From: a bacterium | GTDB taxonomy: Bacteria; CG2-30-53-67 | Direction: 5' to 3' | Assembly: GCA_919901565.1 (NCBI GenBank) | Contig: CAKKPE010000081.1 | Coordinates: 1 to 36,364, forward strand | DNA length: 36,364 nucleotides | Part shown: piece by piece, positions 1 to 8,510 of the stretch | How the letters are laid out: each line of letters begins with the position of its first letter | How positions within the stretch are numbered: the first letter of the stretch is position 1 | Notes under the pieces: generated by a model | Database searches by the model: none | Told to the model about the DNA's origin: nothing | Seen by the model: the letters and a program-made list of their open reading frames with translations, nothing else | Translations under genes and position numbers: made by a program

Positions 1-2
1 AG

Positions 3-473
3 TACCGGTATGATTTCAATGCCGTGAAAGACATCGTTCCTCTGGTCAAGCAGATGCTCAAGGAGGAGAAGGACCTCTCCGTCTGCGAACAGGTCAAGAA
101 GGAATTCAACATCCTGAAGGAGGTCTACAGGGATGCGCCCGAACTGCTGCGCACCATGCGCCGCGAGGAACTGCGTGTCCGTATCCATCCTGTGACTATT
201 ACCCAGACCGAGCAGTATGTGTCCAGGGTTTTCCGCAGGGCCATGATCGGGATCTTTGCCGTGGGCATTGCCTTGACCACGTCCATCCTCTATATTGTTC
301 ATCACAGCCTTACTCTCCTGATTTGCGGTCTGGCACTCTCTTCGCTGATCATGATGGGGCTGATCTTCATTCCCATACACACCACCTACGGGTTCCATTT
401 GTGGATGGATATCGGGAGGAAGAAGAAGCGCAACGGGACGCCGGTGAAGGACAAAGGGGAACATGGCAAATAG
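3..473 (+). CDS. UbiB/AarF (ABC1) family protein kinase-like protein, C-terminal part
   Basis: The reading frame is open to the left edge (first full codon at base 3), so the gene starts outside the window and only its last ~156 residues are seen. The visible part has a charged helical stretch, a segment rich in 'aPELLRTMRREEL' type residues, and then two adjacent hydrophobic segments (about residues 75-95 and 98-118 counted from the GTG at 24) ending in a short basic tail. This matches the C-terminal membrane end of ABC1/UbiB/AarF proteins, atypical kinases or ATPases that support quinone biosynthesis. The kinase core is not in the window, so the call rests on the tail alone. It is followed after 33 bp by the PASTA gene in the same direction. 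A quinone-related role would suit the quinone-dependent complex further on, but that link is inference. Confidence 0.6.
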   Translation, partial: YRYDFNAVKDIVPLVKQMLKEEKDLSVCEQVKKEFNILKEVYRDAPELLRTMRREELRVRIHPVTITQTEQYVSRVFRRAMIGIFAVGIALTTSILYIVHHSLTLLICGLALSSLIMMGLIFIPIHTTYGFHLWMDIGRKKKRNGTPVKDKGEHGK

Positions 474-506
474 TCTGCACGGGAGTGTCGTGAGAAAAGG
501 ATCATC

Positions 507-1454
507 ATGCGGCGATATCTGAGATTCCTGGGAAAATTTATCGGACTCCTGGTCGTCTTCTATGTTGCTGCGAGAATCACCATCTGGTGGGTTACCTCCG
601 GGAATACCGTCCCGGTGCCCGATCTTCAAGGCAAGAATGTAGTGGACGCCCTGAAGGAAGTGGGGAAGATCGGCCTGGACCTCCGGGTGGTCCGGGAGGA
701 GTATGACCCTTCGGTTCCCATGAACGGCATCCTGGGCCAGGACCCCAAACCAGGGACCGAATTGAAGGTGGACCGGAACATCGAAGTGGTCGTGAGCCTC
801 GGCGCCAGGGATATTGCCATCCCTGATGTGAGGGGGGGAGCCCTGCGTAAGGCTGAACTCATCCTGAAACAGAATGGTCTTTCCGCCGGATTGACCACAC
901 GTATCCATTCTCAGGATGAAGACGGGGCCGTCCTGTCGCAGAACCCCATGCCCCTGACAGTGGATGTCAGGGAAAACGCTGTGGACCTGCTGGTGAGCAC
1001 CGGTCCACGTCTCCCCGAATACAGCATGCCGGACCTCATCGGCATGGATTTCAACCAGGCCGTGGCCCTGCTCGAGTCCGCAGGGCTCCCCATAGGGAAT
1101 GTCCGGTATGAGGTATATACTGAAGGCGTGGTGGAGAACAGGGTCCTCAACCAGTCTCCCGCCTTCGGCTACCCCGTGAGCCGGGAGACCCCTGTCAGTC
1201 TTGTGGTCCATCGGGAATCGTCCGCCCAGACCGGCGCCACCGTTACCCATATCCCCTTTTCCTACCGTATTCCTTTCGGGCTCATGCCCGTGGATGCAGA
1301 CCTGTTTGTGGAAGACCGGCAGGGGAGGCGTCGTGTATTTTCGGAACGCAAGGCCCCCGGGGCCCTTATTGAGCTCACACTCGATATCTCGGGAAAGGCC
1401 GTGGTCGAGGTCTATCTTAACGGGAAGATGGTCCAGTCCCTGGAGTACCGGTAG
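507..1454 (+). CDS. Membrane-anchored PASTA-domain protein
   Basis: A 315-residue protein with one N-terminal hydrophobic segment (about residues 8-30) and then three consecutive PASTA domains, roughly residues 35-100, 101-167 and 172-238. Each shows the typical 'vPDl.G....A...L...GL' start and the 'V..Q.P..G' end. The last ~75 residues are not PASTA and form a beta-rich tail of unknown role. PASTA domains bind uncrosslinked peptidoglycan or muropeptides. Here there is no attached Ser/Thr kinase or transpeptidase domain, so it is an orphan PASTA protein with its binding face in the periplasm. ATG at 507 is the natural start because the membrane anchor begins at once. It is probably co-transcribed with the kinase-like gene upstream; the next gene has its own promoter. 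Confidence 0.85.
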   Translation: MRRYLRFLGKFIGLLVVFYVAARITIWWVTSGNTVPVPDLQGKNVVDALKEVGKIGLDLRVVREEYDPSVPMNGILGQDPKPGTELKVDRNIEVVVSLGARDIAIPDVRGGALRKAELILKQNGLSAGLTTRIHSQDEDGAVLSQNPMPLTVDVRENAVDLLVSTGPRLPEYSMPDLIGMDFNQAVALLESAGLPIGNVRYEVYTEGVVENRVLNQSPAFGYPVSRETPVSLVVHRESSAQTGATVTHIPFSYRIPFGLMPVDADLFVEDRQGRRRVFSERKAPGALIELTLDISGKAVVEVYLNGKMVQSLEYR

Positions 1455-1480
1455 GTATTGCTGCGCTACTTTAAAAATTA

Positions 1481-1509
1481 TTGACACCGGAACGATTTAT
1501 TCATACTAT
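1481..1509 (+). promoter_or_regulatory. Sigma-70 type promoter for the glycosyltransferase gene
   Basis: TTGACA at 1481-1486, a 17-nt spacer, and TACTAT at 1504-1509. This is one of the best sigma-70-like matches in the window and lies 60 bp before the ATG at 1569. A GGAG ribosome site at 1560-1563 follows. Confidence 0.7.
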
Positions 1510-1568
1510 CCATGCCGTTTGCTTTCCTCGGTGTGTGAGCAATTGACTAATTAGTACTCGGAGCCTCA

Positions 1569-3260
1569 ATGTCTGCAATGAGCGTGAGACAGGATGTATC
1601 TTCTCATGCATGGGGACGTGATCTCTGCCTGCTGATCCTTCTGGCCGGCGTATTGTTCGGGTTCATGCTCGGAAGCCGCCCGCTGGCTGTTCCGGATGAA
1701 GGGCGCTATTCAGAAATCCCCCGGGAGATGGTGGTTACAGGGGATTACATCACCCCGCGCATCAACGGGGTTAAATATTTTGAGAAGCCGGTCCTCTTTT
1801 ACTGGCTGGAGAGCGTCTCCATCAGGTTTTTTGGAATCCATGAATGGTCGCTCCGACTTTGGCCGGCCCTGTTTGCCCTGCTCGGCGTCCTAACTGTCTA
1901 CGGCGGCGGCCGGCGGCTGTACGGGCATCGTTCCGGACTGATCGCGGGAGCCGTGCTCTCGACCAGTCTTCTGTATTACGCCCTGAGCCGGGTTGTCATC
2001 CTGGACATGGCCATGACGGTCCTGCTGGCCGCTGCCCTTCTCGCCTTTCTGCTGGGGACGCACGAGCCCCCGGGCGCCGGCCGGCGGCTCTTTTTCTGGG
2101 GTTTCTATCTCTTTGCGGCCCTCGCGACCATGACCAAAGGCCTGATCGGCATCCTTATCCCCATGATGGTGATCGGCGTTTGGATACTGATTCTGAATGA
2201 ATGGCGCATGCTCAAAATGATCTATCTCCCATCGGGCCTTGCCCTGTTCCTGATCGTGGCCGCACCCTGGCATATCCTGGTCAGCCAGGCCAACCCGGAA
2301 TTCCCAAAATTTTATTTCATCCACGAACACTTTTTGCGCTACCTGACGAAAATACACAAGCGATATGAACCGGCCTGGTATTTTATTCCCATATTGCTTC
2401 TGGGCCTCTTCCCCTGGACCGCATTCCTGGTCCAGTCCATCAGGCACAGCCTTCCCGCTTCATGGCGGGAGCGCCATGAACACAGAGACGCCCTGTTTCT
2501 CATGCTGTGGGCCGGCCTGGTTTTCATTTTCTTTTCCGCCTCCAACTCCAAGTTGATTCCCTATATCCTGCCGATCTTTCCGCCGCTCGCGATCCTGATT
2601 GGCCGCTACCTTGCCGAGGCCTGGGACAGGGCAAACATGCCGGGCATCCGGTCAGGATATGTCATTCTTCTGGTCACGGCCCTGGCCCTTGCCGCTGCCA
2701 TCATGACGGAGATCCACCATCTCATCCCTCCGGAGACACAGCGGCTCCTGATCTACATCAAAGTAATGGCGCTTATCCTGATTCTTGGCGCTCTCTTTAC
2801 AGGGGTTCACGTCCGGCGGGGATCGGGGGTCCCGATGGTCTTTGCCTCTGTGATCATCATTAGCGTGCTTTTCCTGGCGGTACTGAATGCCGGCTCGGTG
2901 TTTTATGACCGGAACTCGGTCAAGGAACTGGCCCTGGTGCTCAAGCCCAGCCTCCAGACTGGTGACGAGGTGGTTTGTTATCATGGATATTACCAGGACC
3001 TTCCCGTCTACCTGGAACGCTGCGTCACAGTGACCGGCTGGACCGGGGAGCTTAAGTTCGGCAATGGAATCGAGGATGTCAGCCGGTGGATGATCAACGA
3101 AGAGACTTTCTGGCAGCGCTGGCAAAGTCCGGCAACTGTCTATATGCTGACCAGACGGGAGATCTATGACGGCCTGCGTCATGATGGGCGATGGAGATTT
3201 TACCTGATTGCGCAGACCGATGAGAACGTCCTGCTGTGCAACAGGGAGAGCAGGCCGTGA
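1569..3260 (+). CDS. ArnT-like family 39/83 membrane glycosyltransferase
   Basis: A 563-residue polytopic membrane protein with about 12 hydrophobic segments. After the first helix comes the conserved motif 'DEGRYSEIPREM' (about residues 43-54) and then 'NGVKYFEKPVLFYW', the signature of ArnT/PMT-type GT-C glycosyltransferases. These take a lipid-linked sugar (undecaprenyl-phosphate sugar, for example aminoarabinose) and transfer it on the periplasmic side to lipid A or another acceptor. A second conserved block is 'PWH.L.....PEF..FYF.HEH..RY' near residues 233-258. The hydrophilic C-terminal ~130 residues correspond to the usual periplasmic domain. GGAG lies 5 nt before the ATG; an in-frame ATG nine bases later is a weaker alternative. 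The sugar and acceptor cannot be told from sequence, so no symbol is given. It is transcribed alone from its own promoter. Confidence 0.85.
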   Translation: MSAMSVRQDVSSHAWGRDLCLLILLAGVLFGFMLGSRPLAVPDEGRYSEIPREMVVTGDYITPRINGVKYFEKPVLFYWLESVSIRFFGIHEWSLRLWPALFALLGVLTVYGGGRRLYGHRSGLIAGAVLSTSLLYYALSRVVILDMAMTVLLAAALLAFLLGTHEPPGAGRRLFFWGFYLFAALATMTKGLIGILIPMMVIGVWILILNEWRMLKMIYLPSGLALFLIVAAPWHILVSQANPEFPKFYFIHEHFLRYLTKIHKRYEPAWYFIPILLLGLFPWTAFLVQSIRHSLPASWRERHEHRDALFLMLWAGLVFIFFSASNSKLIPYILPIFPPLAILIGRYLAEAWDRANMPGIRSGYVILLVTALALAAAIMTEIHHLIPPETQRLLIYIKVMALILILGALFTGVHVRRGSGVPMVFASVIIISVLFLAVLNAGSVFYDRNSVKELALVLKPSLQTGDEVVCYHGYYQDLPVYLERCVTVTGWTGELKFGNGIEDVSRWMINEETFWQRWQSPATVYMLTRREIYDGLRHDGRWRFYLIAQTDENVLLCNRESRP

Positions 3261-3261
3261 C

Positions 3262-3288
3262 CGGTTGATTCTGAACCGTTGCTTTTCT
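3262..3288 (+). terminator. Weak intrinsic terminator after the glycosyltransferase
   Basis: A short CGGTT/AACCG stem (3262-3266 with 3274-3278) with a 7-nt loop is followed by a T-rich tract. It starts right after the stop codon. The stem is only 5 bp, so the call is tentative. Confidence 0.3.
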
Positions 3289-3289
3289 C

Positions 3290-3318
3290 TTGAAATATTT
3301 TCCGTACTGATATAGGAT
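3290..3318 (+). promoter_or_regulatory. Candidate promoter for the MNT nucleotidyltransferase
   Basis: TTGAAA at 3290-3295, a 17-nt spacer and TAGGAT at 3313-3318 face the MNT gene 140 bp downstream. Both boxes have mismatches, so support is modest. Nothing else is seen in the rest of the 200-bp gap. Confidence 0.3.
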
Positions 3319-3459
3319 TGCTCATCTTTTCGTGGGCGGAGGCGCAGGATCGCCGTTTGTACTAAGTGCTCCTGTTCCTGAACTCGACCGCCCGCATGGA
3401 AGTGAGGAGAAAGGCAGAGGCCGGGCGGTGGCGGAACGATTCATAAGGGACTGACAGCC

Positions 3460-3858
3460 ATGAAAGTAAGTAAAGCGCATAAGACCAAGCACAGGGATCT
3501 GGCATTGCTTCAGACTGTCCTTCATAAACTGCGCAGGGATGGCACGGTTCTCGTGGCTCTCTTGTACGGATCGTACGCCAGCGGGAAAACGCACAGGCGT
3601 TCGGATATCGACCTCGCGTTATATGTTAGGACAAAAGACAGAAATGAAGAAATGGAGGTCATCGACAGGATACTGATGGCCGGTGAAAGAGATATCTCGA
3701 TCCTCCGTCTTGATGACGAGGAAGAATCGCCCTTTGTCGTCCAGGAGGCTTTGAAGGGGATTCACCTGGTCGAACCGGACGAGGAAATCCTGTTCCGCGT
3801 TGCCGACCGGGTGCTCCATGAGGCTGAAACGATCCGGTTCAGGAGGCAGCAGGAATGA
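3460..3858 (+). CDS. MNT-type minimal nucleotidyltransferase (antitoxin-like)
   Basis: A 132-residue protein with the nucleotidyltransferase signature: GS at residues 37-38, then ten residues, then D49-x-D51 ('RRSDIDLAL'). MNT-domain proteins of this size are usually paired with a HEPN-domain RNase toxin. In the well-studied pairs the MNT partner neutralises the toxin by transferring AMP to a conserved tyrosine. Here the frame directly downstream encodes only a 36-residue stub that resembles the end of a HEPN protein, so the pair looks broken and this may be a surviving antitoxin. AAGGGA lies ~9 nt before the ATG. An N-terminal basic stretch (residues 1-28) precedes the fold. The function in this genome is inferred from family and context only. 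Confidence 0.75.
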   Translation: MKVSKAHKTKHRDLALLQTVLHKLRRDGTVLVALLYGSYASGKTHRRSDIDLALYVRTKDRNEEMEVIDRILMAGERDISILRLDDEEESPFVVQEALKGIHLVEPDEEILFRVADRVLHEAETIRFRRQQE

Positions 3859-3859
3859 G

Positions 3860-3970
3860 ATGATTCATCAGTATCTGAAAGTGAACTGGCAGAACATCAT
3901 CGTCGTGCGAGACCGAGTCAAAGAGATCAATGAGTTTGCCAAGAGGATGAAGGATGCTTTGGGGGAGTAG
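3860..3970 (+). pseudogene. Remnant of a HEPN-domain partner (36 codons)
   Basis: A short frame starts at ATG 3860, right after the MNT stop, and ends at TAG 3968-3970. Its peptide begins 'IHQYLKVNWQNI' and continues as one charged helix. This resembles the C-terminal 'H.YF.vd.e.vw' end of HEPN/DUF86 toxins, but the upstream part carrying the RX4-6H catalytic motif is missing. The tight spacing is what an MNT-HEPN operon would show after an internal deletion. The similarity is short and read by eye, so it could also be an unrelated small protein. Confidence 0.4.
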
Positions 3971-4039
3971 CAGAACGCTCCTTGCTACTGTCAGATGATC
4001 AGCCGCTGGCCTCATCTTCTCCCGGATACTGACCCTTTA

Positions 4040-4290
4040 CCCCGTTAGAGAAAGCCACCGGCTCCTGACCCGTTAGAAATGTCAGGCTGATAGCATTAAT
4101 TACGAATTACGGTTTCAAATCATAACTTGCTGTCTAAGAATTTCTAACGGGCCCTGCCGGTGGTATGGGATGTTCCTTTAGGACAGCGGTATAATGTCGC
4201 CGTCTGTGATCGTTAGATAGAGGTTGTCCTCTAACGGGGTTTACATTACACCGGTGGTTTACCTCTACATGGACGCCTTTCAGGCGTAGA
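4040..4290. repeat. Nested inverted repeats built on CTAACGGG
   Basis: Non-coding DNA with two nested inverted pairs. CCCCGTTAGAG (4040-4050) is matched by CTCTAACGGGG (4229-4239), and CCCGTTAGAAAT (4069-4080) is matched by ATTTCTAACGGG (4140-4151). A further small hairpin (ACGCCT ttc AGGCGT) lies near 4271-4285. No convincing protein is seen from 3971 to 4631. The symmetry suggests a small non-autonomous element or a structured transcript. Confidence 0.45.
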
Positions 4291-4388
4291 TGAGGCGCCG
4301 GTTCAGAATTGCCCGCCAAGAGTTTTAGTGATCCCGATTCAGAAAAATCAAGTAAATTAACATAAAAACTGTGTCAAAATAATTGTTA

Positions 4389-4417
4389 TTGACATTATGT
4401 TTTATGCGAGGTATTTT
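4389..4417 (+). promoter_or_regulatory. Candidate sigma-70 promoter for the protease leader
   Basis: TTGACA at 4389-4394, a 17-nt spacer and TATTTT at 4412-4417, inside an AT-rich stretch. The transcript would have a leader of about 300 nt before the protease ATG at 4730, including the hairpin at 4639-4692. Confidence 0.5.
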
Positions 4418-4631
4418 GTTGCAAAATATCCTAAAAAACAAAGATAAAAGCATTAAATAATTCTGCTGACGGGTGATCGCAGGATAAAAGCAATTAAAGC
4501 GTATATTTGAATCCAGATCTGGAATATCGGTATGGGCATCGGATCTGAAAGGGAATTGAAGCATTGGAGTCATGAAGTAGCTGATAAATAAAATATTGTT
4601 TGCACGCACGCCGCTCAAGGAGGAGAGGACA

Positions 4632-4697
4632 ATGCATCAAACCGCCGGTTTGTTTCAACAGATGGAGATGTTGAACGGGACGGCGGTTTTTTATTAA
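4632..4697 (+). other. 21-codon leader ORF overlapping a hairpin
   Basis: ATG at 4632 is preceded by a strong ribosome site (AAGGAGGAGAG, 4617-4627) and reads 21 codons to TAA at 4695-4697. The coding bases are the same bases that form the hairpin and T-run at 4639-4692, so translation could alter folding. This resembles an attenuation leader, but the peptide has no run of one amino acid that would name a signal. Confidence 0.35.
4639..4692 (+). terminator. Two-storey hairpin with T-run upstream of the protease
   Basis: The outer stem is AAACCGCC (4639-4646) with GGCGGTTT (4682-4689). The inner stem is TTCAACA/TGTTGAA around 4654-4675. A six-T run (4687-4692) follows the G+C-rich outer stem. 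The shape is that of an intrinsic terminator, yet it lies 38 bp before the protease start and in the same direction, so it may act as an attenuator. Confidence 0.6.
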
Positions 4698-4729
4698 TAG
4701 ACTGACAGTTTAGAACGGAGGAACATTCG

Positions 4730-7700
4730 ATGGTTAAGAAGGTCTTTATTTCAGTGTGGTTATTGGCGTTTTGTGTTTCGACCGTCTCCTACGGGGCGTC
4801 AGGCAGCCGATTCAAGAATGGATTGGTGAAAAGGGCAGTCCCCATGAAGCCGGCTCACACTCGGATTACCGATCATGTCTACAGGGACAAGATTGTTCTC
4901 AAATTCGTGGAGGGGTCGAAGGTGCGGCTGCGGGGGAAAGAGCTTGTGAGTTTAGGGGATGACAATCTTGAAGATGTGTATCGGGTCTTGCGCCGAGAAC
5001 CGACATTGAAAGTTAAGCGTCTCTTTTCGAGGCCAGAGGAAGAGTTAGCGCGGGACAAGAAAGAAGGACAGAGACGTTCGCGGAAGGAATTGGCTGACCT
5101 GAACCTCTATTATCTTATAGAAGTGACCTCGACGCTGGAAGACCAGGCCCTTGAAGCACTGATCGACTCTCTGAATGGTCTGGATATTGTTGAAACAGCT
5201 TATCCGGAACCTATTCCCGAGCTACCTCGTGCTGACATTCCTCCAGAAACACCCGACCTTGTGGCTTTTCAGGGTCACCTCAATCCTGCACCTCAGGGAG
5301 TTGACGCCCGATATGCCTGGAACTTCCAAGGGGGGAAGGGAGAAAATACAAAGTTTATCGACATCGAATCGGGATGGAGGATCACACATGAGGATCTGAA
5401 GGATCCTTTTTATGAGTGCAACGAGACCTATCCGCTCTATGGACATGGTACGGCCGTGCTCGGTGAAGTTGTTGCTGAATCAAATAGTTTTGGAATGACA
5501 GGCATCGCTCCTGATGCGGCATATGGGGTGTGTGACAAATTAACGGCGGATGCAGTCAATCTCGCGACAAAAGTTATAGGAGAAGGTGATGTTGTACTTA
5601 TCGAAAGACATTCCCTATTTCCTAATGGAGCAGGGATCTGTGATTCGTGTAATAATCTTAATGATCAGTGTGGCTACATTCTAGAGGAATTTTGGCAATC
5701 CAACTTTGACGCAATTCAGACAGCCACGGCCATGGGCATCATCGTTGTTGAGGCGGCCGGTAATGGCGGGGTGGACCTGGATAATGCAGTGTTTAACTTG
5801 GACCCGCAGGACCCGAATTCCGGGGCCTTTAACCGGGATTATCGCGATTCGGGGGCCATTATTGTCGGTGCAGGAAAATCCTGTGCAGATCCTTCTACTG
5901 AAACAGCTGATCCGCCGATACCCTGTGGACGTGAGCCGTGGTGCTACACATGTTATGGCAGTCGTGTGGATGTTCAGGGTTGGGGGGACAGTGTCGGAAC
6001 TTTGTGCACTGCAACAAGTGGAGCTCTTTATACGAACGGCGATCCAGACCAATGTTATGGAGACACTTTTGGCGGCACGTCAAGCGCATCACCCATTGTG
6101 GTTGGAAGCGTTCTGGCGATCCAAGGATATGTCAAACATGTTACGAGTGGCCACGTATTGACACCGCTTCAGATGCGACAACTTCTTGTTGCCACGGGCA
6201 CTCCTCAGGCAGTTTATCCAAGGCATATTGGACCGCTTCCTGACCTGAAGAGAGCGTTTGAGTTTAATACTGCGGATATGGACAATGACGGCCTCTTTGA
6301 TATGTATGAAACTGGTACGGGCACATTCGTTGAGCCAACGAATACAGGAACGGATCCTCAAGAATGGGATACAGACGGTGATGGCCTCTCCGATGGTGAG
6401 GAAGTGAACCTTTACGGTACCGATCCTTTCAGCAATGTTGACAGCGATGGAGATGCCATGTCAGATGACTGGGAGACCGTTTATGGACTCGACCCACTTT
6501 CCAATGATTCAGACCAGGATCAAGATGCGGATGGCCTTACAAATCTTCAAGAATATCTGATTCATACAAACCCGGTGAGACTCGACACAGACGGTGATGG
6601 ATTGTGGGATGGTGAAGAAATCAACCTTTATCATACCGATCCACTGAGGCATGTGGACGCGGATGTTGACGGTATGTCCGATGATTGGGAGAATGCCTAT
6701 GGGTTAGATCCGTTTTCTGATGATACGGCACAAGACTTGGATTCCGATGGGCTAACAAATATCAAAGAATACGAGATCGGGACCAAGCCCGATAGCGGGG
6801 ACAGTGATGGTGATGGGCTGTCAGATGGGGATGAGGTCAATGTTCATGGTACCGATCCTCTTGATAACACCGATACCGACGGAGACGGAATGGTCGATGA
6901 CTGGGAAGCGGTTTATGGCCTTGATCCGGATTCTGATGATTCAACAGGTGATCTGGATTCAGATGGCCTGACCAATATAGGGGAATACCAGCAGGGCACG
7001 TATCCAGACTCTCGTGACACTGACTTGGACGGTCTCCCTGATGGCGACGAGGTTTACGTCCATGGTACAAATCCGAGAGATAATACGGATACCGATGGAG
7101 ACGAAATGGTCGATGACTGGGAAACCGTATACGGTCTTGATCCGAACACGAAGAGTGAAATTGAGGACGCAGACAGAGACGGGGTCATCAATTATATTGA
7201 GTATTTGCGGGGTACCAATCCAATACTCAGAGGGTCCAAACCAATTTTGAATACACTGAATGTGGACCAAGCCAATTGCCCTGGGACAGGCAGTGATGGA
7301 ACCGCAAATAAACCATTTTGCACCATTCAACAAGGTATTGATGCGGCATTGGCAGGGGATACTGTCTTGGTGGCCTCTGGCACGTATTCTGAGTTTTATT
7401 ATAATAAGCCGATTGTTCTAGAGGGACCTGCAGATCAGAGTGTCAATTTCTCGGGGGTTTTTACATATATTTACGGTGTAAGCTGGGGAAGAATTTCTGG
7501 ATTTGATTTTAATTCATTTCTCTATTTGCCAATTACATCATGTAACAACCTGGAACTGAAAGGCAATACGTTTAGAAATAAATCTTTTCAAGGCATCTCT
7601 ATTGGTAGTTCTTCAAACATAATCCTCATGAACAATTTGATCATTAACAATGCTCAGGCCGGTCTTGACGTGAGTGGTGATTCTTCGGTGAGCATGATCA

Positions 7701-8455
7701 ATAACACCATCACAGGAAATGCTGTTGGAATAAACGTATCAGCTGGCAGCCAGGTAAGTATCAAGAATTCGATTGTTTGGGGAAATACCTCCGACCTCAT
7801 AGGGATCACTGATTCCAATTGGGTGAGCTATTCAGACATTGGAGATGGAGAGTTTTTTGGTCTTAACGGCAATATCAGTACCGACCCTCTGTTCGTTGAT
7901 TCGGGAAGCAATGACTATAATTTGCAGCCCGGGTCACCCTGCATCGGTACAGGCAAGAACGGTGTCGACATGGGGGCTTTTGGGATGCCTTGCACGGATA
8001 ATGATGGCGATAGTTATAGCATGGAAAGTGAAGATTGCGGACCTGTGGATTGCGATGACGACAATGCCTCCGTTAACCCTGTGTCGGACGAAGTCTGCGA
8101 CAACATCGACAATAATTGTGACGGACAGGTGGATGAAGGGGTTGCACACCTTTATTATCTTAACAATGATCTGGATGGGTATGGAGATCTTTCTAAACCC
8201 TGGTTTTTGCCACTGTGTCAACCATGGAATAACTACTGGGTGCTTGACCATACTGACTGCAATGACAGTAATGCATATGTCCACCCAGGCGCCACAGAAG
8301 TCTGCAACGGCATAGATGATAACTGCAACGGGTCGGCGGATGAGGGGTATGTGGCGATCCCCACCTCCTGCGGCATCGGCGCCTGCGCCTCGGCCGGACA
8401 GATGATCTGCCAGGGCGGGGCCCTCGTCAACACCTGCGTGCCCGGCTCCCTCTGA
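4730..8455 (+). CDS. Secreted subtilisin-like protease with TSP3, beta-helix and MopE-like repeats (5' part of a frameshifted gene)
   Basis: A 1241-residue protein with a Sec signal peptide (residues 1-23). A propeptide-like region runs to about 175. An S8 subtilase domain follows (about 185-510) with the triad D211 ('FIDIE'), H239 ('GHGTA') and S451 ('GGTSSASP') and the oxyanion asparagine N345 ('AAGNGG'). Residues ~515-835 hold repeats of the D.DGDGLSDG.E type, as in thrombospondin type 3 calcium-binding repeats. Residues ~845-1075 look like a right-handed beta-helix. After that come MopE-like motifs 'CDNIDNNCDGQVDEG' and 'CNGIDDNCNG'. The frame stops in a repeat where the sister copies read on, and the lost frame continues at once in frame 3, so the original protein was about 1603 residues. 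GC content looks lower than in the flanking respiratory genes, suggesting an acquired gene. Role: extracellular or surface protease; the target is unknown. Confidence 0.85.
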   Translation: MVKKVFISVWLLAFCVSTVSYGASGSRFKNGLVKRAVPMKPAHTRITDHVYRDKIVLKFVEGSKVRLRGKELVSLGDDNLEDVYRVLRREPTLKVKRLFSRPEEELARDKKEGQRRSRKELADLNLYYLIEVTSTLEDQALEALIDSLNGLDIVETAYPEPIPELPRADIPPETPDLVAFQGHLNPAPQGVDARYAWNFQGGKGENTKFIDIESGWRITHEDLKDPFYECNETYPLYGHGTAVLGEVVAESNSFGMTGIAPDAAYGVCDKLTADAVNLATKVIGEGDVVLIERHSLFPNGAGICDSCNNLNDQCGYILEEFWQSNFDAIQTATAMGIIVVEAAGNGGVDLDNAVFNLDPQDPNSGAFNRDYRDSGAIIVGAGKSCADPSTETADPPIPCGREPWCYTCYGSRVDVQGWGDSVGTLCTATSGALYTNGDPDQCYGDTFGGTSSASPIVVGSVLAIQGYVKHVTSGHVLTPLQMRQLLVATGTPQAVYPRHIGPLPDLKRAFEFNTADMDNDGLFDMYETGTGTFVEPTNTGTDPQEWDTDGDGLSDGEEVNLYGTDPFSNVDSDGDAMSDDWETVYGLDPLSNDSDQDQDADGLTNLQEYLIHTNPVRLDTDGDGLWDGEEINLYHTDPLRHVDADVDGMSDDWENAYGLDPFSDDTAQDLDSDGLTNIKEYEIGTKPDSGDSDGDGLSDGDEVNVHGTDPLDNTDTDGDGMVDDWEAVYGLDPDSDDSTGDLDSDGLTNIGEYQQGTYPDSRDTDLDGLPDGDEVYVHGTNPRDNTDTDGDEMVDDWETVYGLDPNTKSEIEDADRDGVINYIEYLRGTNPILRGSKPILNTLNVDQANCPGTGSDGTANKPFCTIQQGIDAALAGDTVLVASGTYSEFYYNKPIVLEGPADQSVNFSGVFTYIYGVSWGRISGFDFNSFLYLPITSCNNLELKGNTFRNKSFQGISIGSSSNIILMNNLIINNAQAGLDVSGDSSVSMINNTITGNAVGINVSAGSQVSIKNSIVWGNTSDLIGITDSNWVSYSDIGDGEFFGLNGNISTDPLFVDSGSNDYNLQPGSPCIGTGKNGVDMGAFGMPCTDNDGDSYSMESEDCGPVDCDDDNASVNPVSDEVCDNIDNNCDGQVDEGVAHLYYLNNDLDGYGDLSKPWFLPLCQPWNNYWVLDHTDCNDSNAYVHPGATEVCNGIDDNCNGSADEGYVAIPTSCGIGACASAGQMICQGGALVNTCVPGSL

Positions 8456-8510
8456 TACGACCTGCAATGGCATAGACGATAACTGCAACGGGTCGGCGGA
8501 TGAGGGGCAT

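Noticed and set aside
4325-4618. A 97-codon minus-strand frame in the AT-rich leader region
   Set aside because: It runs against the likely transcript, has no ribosome site or family likeness, and its composition is typical of AT-rich spacer.
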